From contig CAJTWL010000045.1 in the NCBI GenBank assembly GCA_910579845.1, forward strand, positions 1 to 12,516: 12,516 bases of DNA, written 5' to 3'. The position numbers and the translations under genes are program-made. The notes below the pieces were generated by a model. That model ran no database searches. It saw nothing but the letters and a program-made list of their open reading frames with translations, and had not been told where the DNA came from. Shown piece after piece: positions 1 through 6,285 of the stretch (its first letter is position 1; each line of letters begins with the position of its first letter). The DNA comes from an uncultured Muribaculaceae bacterium. Its GTDB lineage: Bacteria; Bacteroidota; Bacteroidia; Bacteroidales; Muribaculaceae.

Positions 1-2
1 GT

Positions 3-2087
3 ATGAGAAAAATCTACTCAATTGCCATTGCCGCACTGTGCACTCTTTCAGCCGCTGCCGACAATTTCACCGAGCTGAAAGAGACCAACCGTGATGCTCT
101 CAAGCTCAAAAATTCAACATTGGAATATGCTCCGGCTTCCGCACCGGTTGCAAAAACGCCTGCAAAGGCTGCAACCGCTACCCCCCCCACTTCAATTGTA
201 GGCAAGTCTTACGTCACAGTTTATTCTGACGGCGAGATGAAATGCAACGGTTTTATTGATGTAAAAGCAGCTGCAAACGACTCTATCACACTCGAAGGTT
301 TCGCGGGAGGCTATGATGTAAAAGCCAAATATGACGCAACTGCAGGTACCATTACAATCCCTACCGGTATCGTGATTGCAAAACACTCTACTTATGGTGA
401 TATCACCATGTATGCGCTTGATTCCGAAAACAAGAAATACAACAGCAACCCTATAGTCGGTACAGTTGATGAAAACAAAATCTCTTTCAATTATGGAGTC
501 TATGGAACCGTAACAGCTGGGACACTGATTTACATGGCAGATATAACAGCCTCTGCTTCCAACGGATTAATGAGTCTGACAGCCGGCACCTCTACTCTTA
601 CGATTCCCTTGTTAGTATCTAAAACAGCAGAAAATACAATAAGCGCAATCGGCATCAGTTCAATAATGTATGGTGCTTACTATAGTGTACCTGTTCAATT
701 CGATGCTACTGCCAACACTGCGTCAATAAACAAAGATGCTCCGGTTGATTATGCAGATTTGTCCAGTGGAACCAGAACCTATTTCCTAAAGGGAATCAAC
801 AATAGCAATCAGATAACAGGCGACTTGAATTTCACGGTAGCGGCAACTGACAATAAATCCACACTTACTGCCACATCAAACGCAGGATATGTATATTTAA
901 AAAGCTCGGATCCTATAAACGGAGACAGTTATTCCGGGAACATTTTTAAAGACTTCAAAATTTCTGTAGACTATAATATATACACAGCCAAAGTAGAAGC
1001 AGGTTCAACAGAATTTGATCCCAATCCTACCATAAACAATATAATGTATACTCTTGATCCTAATACAAAGACTGCCGAAGTAACCGGTTGCGTTTCAGGA
1101 ATCAACGAAATCAACATCCCCTCTAAACTGACTATTCAGGATGTTGAATATACAGTCACATCTATCAAGAAAGCCGCTTTCCAGGCAAACAAGACAATCG
1201 CAACAATCCATCTCCCTGCTTCCTTGAAGAAGATAGACACCGATGCATTCCGTAATGTGTCAAATCTTAAAAACATCTATATCGAGGATCTGAAAGCATG
1301 GTGCAACGTTGATATAGCAAACGGCAATGCCAACCCTATATACAATGCATTCAGCACTTCATTGGAGAAGAACTGGGGCAAGGTATATTTCAACAAGACT
1401 CTGTTTAACGGTGAACTTACAATTCCCTCGGATGTAAAGGTTACACGTCGTTCTTTCTATGGTTTGAAACCTCTCACAAAAGCAACTTTGAACGAAGGTC
1501 TTGATTCCATCGGCGACCAGACTTTTGCCAACTGTACAAAACTCACAGAAATTGCCTTACCGTCAACAGTTAAAGGCATCGGCTCTGCATTCTTCGGTTG
1601 CGAGGCTTTGAATAAAGTAGCTCTTAATGAAGGTCTTGAGACAATCGGCAACAATACATTCTATAACTGCAAGGCTCTGACAGAAATAACAATTCCTTCT
1701 ACTGTTAAAAATATTGCAAGCATGCCCTTCTCCGGTTGTAAAAACATCGTTACCATCAAATCTCTAAGCACAACACCGCCCGTGTGCAAAGTTATTGATA
1801 TCCCTTCTATGGATTTATACTCCACACCATTTGATGATTTCTATCAGAATGCGACACTTATGGTACCGGCTGACGCGATCAATGCATACAAAGCAGCTGA
1901 CGGATGGAAAATCTTTACAAAGATTGAGGCTCTCCCCTCTTCAGGTGTTGAAGGCGTAGAGATTGACGCCAACGCTCCGGTAGAATACTATAACCTTCAA
2001 GGTCAGAAAGTATCTGCAGAGACTCTTGTCCCGGGCATCTACGTGATCCGCCAGGGCAACAAGGCATCTAAAGTGCTCGTGAAATAA
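3..2087 (+). CDS. Secreted BspA-like leucine-rich-repeat (LRR_5) protein
   Basis: A 694-aa exported protein whose biological role is not known; BspA-type LRR proteins of Bacteroidales are usually surface or secreted binding proteins. Residues 1-19 form a signal peptide (basic MRK, hydrophobic core, likely cleavage after SAAA). Residues 40-65 are a Pro/Ala/Thr-rich linker. Residues about 66-335 are Thr/Ser/Gly-rich and beta-strand-like, with no family I can name. Residues about 360-590 hold irregular LRR_5 repeats, seen as recurring L-P-S-T/S-[VL]-K-x-I and F-x-x-C/N-x-x-L units (for example around 404-423, 498-515, 519-535, 542-558 and 565-582). Residues about 662-694 form a short C-terminal tail (YYNLQGQKV ... 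PGIYVIRQGNK ... KVLVK) of the kind seen on many Bacteroidales secreted proteins and resembling type IX sorting tails; no T9SS evidence is in view. The start lies 2 bp inside the window, so promoter and leader are not visible. The gene ends before a strong terminator. Confidence 0.85.
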   Translation: MRKIYSIAIAALCTLSAAADNFTELKETNRDALKLKNSTLEYAPASAPVAKTPAKAATATPPTSIVGKSYVTVYSDGEMKCNGFIDVKAAANDSITLEGFAGGYDVKAKYDATAGTITIPTGIVIAKHSTYGDITMYALDSENKKYNSNPIVGTVDENKISFNYGVYGTVTAGTLIYMADITASASNGLMSLTAGTSTLTIPLLVSKTAENTISAIGISSIMYGAYYSVPVQFDATANTASINKDAPVDYADLSSGTRTYFLKGINNSNQITGDLNFTVAATDNKSTLTATSNAGYVYLKSSDPINGDSYSGNIFKDFKISVDYNIYTAKVEAGSTEFDPNPTINNIMYTLDPNTKTAEVTGCVSGINEINIPSKLTIQDVEYTVTSIKKAAFQANKTIATIHLPASLKKIDTDAFRNVSNLKNIYIEDLKAWCNVDIANGNANPIYNAFSTSLEKNWGKVYFNKTLFNGELTIPSDVKVTRRSFYGLKPLTKATLNEGLDSIGDQTFANCTKLTEIALPSTVKGIGSAFFGCEALNKVALNEGLETIGNNTFYNCKALTEITIPSTVKNIASMPFSGCKNIVTIKSLSTTPPVCKVIDIPSMDLYSTPFDDFYQNATLMVPADAINAYKAADGWKIFTKIEALPSSGVEGVEIDANAPVEYYNLQGQKVSAETLVPGIYVIRQGNKASKVLVK
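181..188 (+). repeat. In-frame C8 homopolymer inside the LRR gene
   Basis: Eight consecutive C encode Thr-Pro-Pro in the linker between signal peptide and mature domain (codons about 60-62). Loss of one C would put TAG at 199-201 in frame, and gain of one C would put TGA at 227-229 in frame. Either slip would therefore truncate the protein at roughly 70-75 residues. This is the geometry of a slipped-strand contingency locus; actual switching is not shown. Confidence 0.6.
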
Positions 2088-2108
2088 TCACACCGGCAAA
2101 CCATATAT

Positions 2109-2147
2109 AAAACGGTTGACATATTCGTATGTCAACCGTTTTCTTTT
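2109..2147 (+). terminator. Rho-independent terminator after the LRR gene
   Basis: A perfect 15-bp inverted repeat (2109-2123 with 2128-2142) encloses a TTCG tetraloop at 2124-2127, and T-rich sequence (TTCTTTT) overlaps and follows the right arm. The stem contains AACGGTTGAC. It lies 21 bp after the stop codon of the LRR gene and on the correct strand. Confidence 0.9.
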
Positions 2148-2174
2148 AGAAACCGTTTAGATTTTATAACTTTG
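2144..2174 (+). promoter_or_regulatory. Bacteroidetes-type promoter of murQ
   Basis: TAACTTTG at 2167-2174 matches the Bacteroidetes -7 consensus TAnnTTTG exactly. The -33 region is only TTTT at 2144-2147, with a 19-bp spacer, and overlaps the U-tract of the preceding terminator. Transcription should start near 2180, giving a leader of about 20 nt. An 8-bp inverted repeat, GTTTAGAT (2155-2162) and ATCTAAAC (2178-2185), brackets the -7 element and could be an operator. Confidence 0.65.
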
Positions 2175-2185
2175 TACATCTAAAC

Positions 2186-2191
2186 AAGGAG
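2186..2191 (+). promoter_or_regulatory. Shine-Dalgarno site of murQ
   Basis: AAGGAG lies 9 nt before the ATG at 2201 and fixes that start. It is the only clear Shine-Dalgarno sequence in front of any gene whose leader is visible here; the rha, asp and 306-aa protein genes have AT-rich leaders without one. Confidence 0.75.
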
Positions 2192-2200
2192 AGTGGTAAA

Positions 2201-3013
2201 ATGACTTTTGTAAAAATCAGCGAACAACCGTCGCTATACAATGACCTTGAAAAGAAAAGCGTAGGTGAGATTCTGCGTGAAATCAACAATGAAGACAAGA
2301 AAGTGGCTTTAGCCGTAGAAAAAGCTTTGCCACAGATTGAAAGGCTTGTAAAGGAAATTGTAAGCCGCATGAAACGCGGAGGCAGGATTTTCTATATGGG
2401 AGCAGGCACCTCGGGAAGACTCGGTGTGTTGGACGCGTCGGAAATCCCCCCTACTTTCGGCATGAATCCTTCATGGGTGATCGGGCTGATTGCCGGAGGA
2501 GACAAGGCTTTGCGTAATCCGGTAGAGAATGCAGAAGATGATATCCGACAGGGATGGCTCGATCTTCAACCTTTTGGCATAAACGACAAAGACACCGTCA
2601 TCGGTATTGCTGCTTCCGGAACAACGCCATATGTCATAGCTGCCTTGGAAGAATGTAAAAAGCATGGTATTCTGACAGCTTCCATATCTTCAAACCCTGA
2701 TTCGCCAATGAGCCATGTCGCGGACATTGCTATAGAGATGGTGGTCGGACCTGAATATGTAACCGGATCCTCGCGTATGAAAAGCGGCACCGGACAGAAG
2801 ATGATCTGCAACATGATAACCACTTCTGTGATGATACAAATGGGCAGAGTGAAAGGAAACCGTATGGTCAACATGCAGCTCTCCAATGCAAAACTGGTGG
2901 ACCGGGGAACCCGCATGATTGTCGATGAGCTCTCGATTCCCTACGAGGAGGCAAAACGCCTGCTCCTTCTTCATGGCTCTGTAAGCGCAGTGCTCAACGA
3001 AGCAAAAAGATAA
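2201..3013 (+). CDS. murQ: N-acetylmuramic acid 6-phosphate etherase
   Basis: MurQ cleaves the D-lactyl ether of MurNAc-6-phosphate to give GlcNAc-6-phosphate and D-lactate, a cytoplasmic step of peptidoglycan recycling. The 270-aa protein has the SIS-fold signature: glycine-rich YMGAGTSGRLGVLDASE at about 65-81, GLIAGGD at 95-101, GIAASGTTPYV at 135-145 and VTGSSRMKSGTGQK at 187-200. Glu81 and Glu112 sit where the two functionally important glutamates of E. coli MurQ (Glu83, Glu114) fall. It lacks about 28 C-terminal residues present in E. coli MurQ, but as I recall Bacteroides MurQ has this same shorter length, so I do not read it as truncated. It is monocistronic here: own promoter, good ribosome binding site, and a terminator shared with the convergent rha operon. 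No MurNAc kinase or PTS gene (murP, murK, anmK) is next to it, so substrate must come from genes elsewhere. Confidence 0.95.
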   Translation: MTFVKISEQPSLYNDLEKKSVGEILREINNEDKKVALAVEKALPQIERLVKEIVSRMKRGGRIFYMGAGTSGRLGVLDASEIPPTFGMNPSWVIGLIAGGDKALRNPVENAEDDIRQGWLDLQPFGINDKDTVIGIAASGTTPYVIAALEECKKHGILTASISSNPDSPMSHVADIAIEMVVGPEYVTGSSRMKSGTGQKMICNMITTSVMIQMGRVKGNRMVNMQLSNAKLVDRGTRMIVDELSIPYEEAKRLLLLHGSVSAVLNEAKR

Positions 3014-3032
3014 TTTCCCGACATATATCAAT

Positions 3033-3087
3033 AATAATAAACCGCACGGACAGTAGATTTTCTCCTGCATCCATGCGGTTTATTATT
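3033..3087. terminator. Bidirectional terminator between murQ and rhaD
   Basis: A perfect 14-bp inverted repeat (3033-3046 with 3074-3087, core AAACCGCA/TGCGGTTT) surrounds a 27-nt loop that itself can pair (GGA 3048-3050 with TCC 3070-3072, CAG 3051-3053 with CTG 3065-3067). T-rich sequence follows the GC core on each strand. It lies between two convergent genes, so it probably ends both transcripts. Confidence 0.8.
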
Positions 3088-3103
3088 TGTCAGCAATTTC
3101 TAT

Positions 3104-3166
3104 GACTTTAAAGTCCTTAATGACCTTAAAGACTCTAAAGACTCTAAGAACCTTAAAGCCCTTTAT
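3104..3166. repeat. Seven-unit 9-bp tandem repeat, consensus GACYTTAAA
   Basis: Units in exact 9-bp register at 3104, 3113, 3122, 3131, 3140, 3149 and 3158: GACTTTAAA, GTCCTTAAT, GACCTTAAA, GACTCTAAA, GACTCTAAG, AACCTTAAA, GCCCTTTAT. The last unit touches the first base of the rhaD stop codon. Units vary by substitution but not length. The array lies between rhaD and the shared terminator, so it would be transcribed in the 3' UTR of the rha mRNA. Function unknown. Confidence 0.8.
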
Positions 3167-3978
3167 TATTTGGGCAATTTGAAAGTAACTGTCAGCTCAT
3201 TCATCTGCTCATCGGTCATTCCGTCCGGAACAAAGCCCATCGAACGGGCGCACATATAGATGTTTGCCGCCTTGTTAAGCACATCTATCTGGTCGAATGC
3301 CGACATTACATCCTCATCCACTGCAAACACACCGTGTTTCTCCCACATTACAACATCATAGTTGTCTTTCACTGTAGCTATGGTTGCTTCTGCAAGTTCA
3401 TTTCCCGAAGGCATAAGATAAGGAACCATTCCAAGTCCACGCGGTGCAAATGCTTTTGTCTCCGGAATCATTGACCAAAGCAGCTTGCTAAGCACATCTT
3501 TCTTCAGGAATTCCGGATTATGGCTCATTGCCACAAGCTCTATCGGATGTGTATGGACAGAAGCTCTGTAAGGACTGCCGACAGACAGCAGATAATCGTG
3601 CATCGCGAGATGCGAAGGCAACTCGGATGTCGGTTTCACAGGGTTGTCGGCAACTATCTCGTAATGGGCACAGTCTTCCGTTATCCTGATCAGCGAGCCG
3701 TTTTCCATCGGCCAACGTGCAAGATCACGCATTCTTTTCTGTGTGCCTTTGCAAAAGAACCACGCATCTTTCAGATGGGGAAGGACAAATCCGATCTCGA
3801 AAGGTCCTGCAATTGCGGGAAGAGCCCTCTCTGCATCAGTGATGGTATCTGTAACGTTAACTGTAATATTTCCACCGTTACGTTCAGCCCATCCTTTCTG
3901 CCAGAGATAGCCTGCCACCTCGGCAACCTGCTCCACCTCATGACGGAGCGCCTGATTGTTATCTATTACTGAATTCAT
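3166..3978 (-). CDS. rhaD: Rhamnulose-1-phosphate aldolase
   Basis: RhaD is a zinc-dependent class II aldolase that splits L-rhamnulose-1-phosphate into DHAP and L-lactaldehyde in the cytoplasm. The 270-aa length matches the family (E. coli RhaD is 274 aa). The class II aldolase/adducin fold is visible: ERNGGNIT at 32-39 (phosphate-binding loop), the TSELPSH catalytic region with Glu119 at 117-123, the zinc ligands in HTH (His142, His144) and a third His in MWEKHG (His215). These match E. coli Glu117, His141, His143 and His212 in order and spacing. It is the last gene of the operon, 25 bp after rhaT. The lactaldehyde reductase gene that follows in Bacteroides is not here; a tandem repeat and a terminator come next. 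Confidence 0.95.
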   Translation of the reverse strand: MNSVIDNNQALRHEVEQVAEVAGYLWQKGWAERNGGNITVNVTDTITDAERALPAIAGPFEIGFVLPHLKDAWFFCKGTQKRMRDLARWPMENGSLIRITEDCAHYEIVADNPVKPTSELPSHLAMHDYLLSVGSPYRASVHTHPIELVAMSHNPEFLKKDVLSKLLWSMIPETKAFAPRGLGMVPYLMPSGNELAEATIATVKDNYDVVMWEKHGVFAVDEDVMSAFDQIDVLNKAANIYMCARSMGFVPDGMTDEQMNELTVTFKLPK

Positions 3979-4003
3979 TTCAACTTTATCAATTTCATTT
4001 GAA

Positions 4004-5035
4004 TTATATCAATTGAGGTAGGAATGATGATACGATCAAAACCGCTATACCGATGATCAGCACAGCTATTGTCTTGCGGTTACACCCTTTCCACTCATGC
4101 AGGATTATACCCCATAAATTGGAGAAAACCACATTAAGTGCCATGAGAATACAGAACGACAGAGTGGTCAACGTCGGAGATCCGATCAGGAACCCTTTGG
4201 CAAGCGAAAGCCCGAAAAACTGACTGTACCATAAAGCTCCCGCCAGAATACAGAAAACGAGGTTGTTCAACAGCACCGTTCCCTTCTTATAATCTCCCCA
4301 GGTATTGTTCTTGCCGTTCTGATAGAAGCAGTATACGGCATTTGTGACAAACCCGCCGAGAGTGACCAGGAATGTAGCCGGCAAGGTTCTGAACATCGGA
4401 TCGGTAAGTTCACCGAAATTGATATCCTTACCGAACTCAAGTCCCACGTTGAAGCATCCGCTCATGAAACCCGCAAGCAACGCTATCACTATACCTTTTG
4501 GGAAGTTGAAATCCTTTACTGCGGCCTTCTTCTCCTCCTCGCTTAGCGAAGCGGCCTTCATCGAACCGGCAACACCAATGACAGCAATGCCGACAAGAGT
4601 AACCGCCACACCGAGAATTACCGCGAATGTCAGTTGACTGAGAGGATCATTCTCCGGAAAGAATATGTTCAGCAGGACAGGACCCATTATTGTTCCCAAA
4701 GCCGCACATGTACCCAACGCTATGGACTGACCCAGAGCGACACCCAGATAGCGCATGGACAATCCGAATGTCAGACCTCCGACACCCCACAGGACACCGA
4801 ACAGCATAGTCATCCAGATATTGAACGACGGAGCGGTATAGAACAACTCGCAGAATGTATGTCCCTCGGGAACAGCAAGCAGAGCGCCGAGCAAAGGAAG
4901 TATCAGCCATGCAAAGACTCCCTGCACGATCCAGTAACTTTCCCAACTCCAGTCTTTCACCTTGTTGATGGGAACGTAACTGCTCGATTGACAGAATGCG
5001 CCTATGGCTATGATCAGAAGTCCTAAAGCAATCAT
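4004..5035 (-). CDS. rhaT: L-rhamnose/proton symporter
   Basis: RhaT imports L-rhamnose across the inner membrane with a proton. The 343-aa length is close to E. coli RhaT (344 aa), and the protein is almost wholly hydrophobic, consistent with the 10 membrane spans of the family. Conserved stretches include the N-terminal YVPINKVKDWSWESYW at about 20-35 (E. coli has KKVKKWSWE), the LTFGLSMRYLGVALGQSIALG region at about 87-107 and LWYSQFFGLSLAKG near 268. The cytoplasmic loop at about 160-178 is charged (SLSEEEKKAAVKDFNF). Its ATG overlaps the TGA of rhaA as ATGA (5032-5035), so translation is probably coupled to rhaA. It sits inside the rhamnose operon, which fixes its substrate more firmly than sequence alone. 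Confidence 0.93.
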   Translation of the reverse strand: MIALGLLIIAIGAFCQSSSYVPINKVKDWSWESYWIVQGVFAWLILPLLGALLAVPEGHTFCELFYTAPSFNIWMTMLFGVLWGVGGLTFGLSMRYLGVALGQSIALGTCAALGTIMGPVLLNIFFPENDPLSQLTFAVILGVAVTLVGIAVIGVAGSMKAASLSEEEKKAAVKDFNFPKGIVIALLAGFMSGCFNVGLEFGKDINFGELTDPMFRTLPATFLVTLGGFVTNAVYCFYQNGKNNTWGDYKKGTVLLNNLVFCILAGALWYSQFFGLSLAKGFLIGSPTLTTLSFCILMALNVVFSNLWGIILHEWKGCNRKTIAVLIIGIAVLIVSSFLPQLI

Positions 5036-6285
5036 CTTCTTGAAGTTACTTCTGATTCATACTTCTCTACCATCGGAATATAGCTTTCACCTACAGGAAC
5101 ATTGTTTCTCAGGCAGAATTCGTCATATACGGCATTCCATGGCATATTCTTGCATTCTTCGAGGAAGGCGAGACGCTGGAAATATTTGCCTTCAAGCTCA
5201 TATTTGCGAAGCATCTCTGTGGGTTCGAGAAGAGCACGGATCATACATTTCTGAGCCGCACGGGAACCTATCACATACGCACCGATACGATTTAAAGTTC
5301 CGTCGAAGTAGTCAAGTCCGTAATGTACACGATCAAGTCCACCGGCGCGTACAATCTCACTGAACAGGTCGAGTGTAGAGTCGTCCATAATAGTGACATG
5401 ATCGGAATCCCAGCGGATAGGACGGCTGACGTGAAGCATGAGCTCAGGCACGAATAGAAGCATCGAACTCACTTTGTCGGCAACACTCTCTGTCGGGTGG
5501 AAGTGACCGGTGTCAAGAGTTATCATCATGTCGCGGCGTGTTGCATACGCTGTATAGAAGTCATTTGAACCTGCAGTATAGCTTTCAAGACCGATACCGA
5601 ACACTTTTGACTCTACAGAGTCTTTCATCCATTTGTATGGTTTCTCAAATATCTGATCAAGAGATTCCTTGAGAAGCTTGCGGTACATGTAACGGTTCAC
5701 TGTTATATCCTTGCTTCCGTCGTGCACCCATGTGTTCATGATACACGGATCCTGCTGAGCCTCGCCCATAGCATTGGCGATCTCACGGCAACGGCGGCTG
5801 TGCTCAATCCAGAATTTACGGATCTCAGGATCCGGATTTGCAAGAGAGAGATCTCCGCTCTTGGGATGCGAGAATGATGTGGAGTTGAAATCAAGCTTGA
5901 TGTCATTCTGCAGACCCCAGTCGATCCAGCCCTGGAAATGCTCTACAGTAACCTCGTCACGATCTACGAATTTACCGTTGAACTCTCCATAAATCTCGTG
6001 TAGATTGAGACGATGCTTACCGGGAATCAGGCTCATTGCATAAAGCACATCCTGACGGAGCTCATCTACATTACGGGCGGCGCCGGGATAGTTTCCGTTG
6101 CACTGTATACCGCCTGTAAGTCCGCCGTCGTGAGGCTCGAAACCGGTCACATCATCCGCCTGCCAGCAGTGCATGCTCAGATGGAAATCCTGCATCTGTT
6201 TCAGAACTTTCTCGGTGTCTACGCCGATGGATGCATAACGCTCCTTTGCTATATTATAGCTTTCGGTCACTTTTTTGTCAAACAT
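5032..6285 (-). CDS. rhaA: L-rhamnose isomerase
   Basis: RhaA converts L-rhamnose to L-rhamnulose with divalent metal, usually Mn2+, in a TIM barrel. The 417-aa protein aligns end to end with E. coli RhaA (419 aa) from the N-terminal SMHCWQADDVTGFE (37-50) to the SRR end. Likely metal ligands are Asp258 (LDTGHFHPTE), His285 (LMLHVSRP), Asp293 (RWDSDH) and Asp325 (GLDYFD); TGGIQCNGNYPG (57-68) is also typical. The start at 6285 agrees with the family N-terminus. It overlaps the 3' end of rhaB by 19 bp in another frame and has no Shine-Dalgarno sequence, so it likely depends on coupling to rhaB translation. Confidence 0.96.
   Translation of the reverse strand: MFDKKVTESYNIAKERYASIGVDTEKVLKQMQDFHLSMHCWQADDVTGFEPHDGGLTGGIQCNGNYPGAARNVDELRQDVLYAMSLIPGKHRLNLHEIYGEFNGKFVDRDEVTVEHFQGWIDWGLQNDIKLDFNSTSFSHPKSGDLSLANPDPEIRKFWIEHSRRCREIANAMGEAQQDPCIMNTWVHDGSKDITVNRYMYRKLLKESLDQIFEKPYKWMKDSVESKVFGIGLESYTAGSNDFYTAYATRRDMMITLDTGHFHPTESVADKVSSMLLFVPELMLHVSRPIRWDSDHVTIMDDSTLDLFSEIVRAGGLDRVHYGLDYFDGTLNRIGAYVIGSRAAQKCMIRALLEPTEMLRKYELEGKYFQRLAFLEECKNMPWNAVYDEFCLRNNVPVGESYIPMVEKYESEVTSRR

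Noticed and set aside
2201..3013. MurQ truncated at its C-terminus
   Set aside because: It is shorter than E. coli MurQ, but the length agrees with what I recall for Bacteroides MurQ and all catalytic motifs are present.
2690..3070. 126-aa minus-strand open frame over the end of murQ
   Set aside because: It starts in the bidirectional terminator region and runs antisense through conserved MurQ motifs; no support as a gene.
3104..3166. CRISPR array
   Set aside because: Units are 9 bp, contiguous and without spacers; this is a simple tandem repeat.
3520..3972. 150-aa plus-strand open frame inside rhaD
   Set aside because: Antisense to a clearly conserved aldolase with intact catalytic residues; the His/Cys/Arg-rich translation is typical of a shadow frame.
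4634..5026. 130-aa plus-strand open frame inside rhaT
   Set aside because: Antisense to a conserved transporter; Gln/Ser/Arg-rich translation without domain features.
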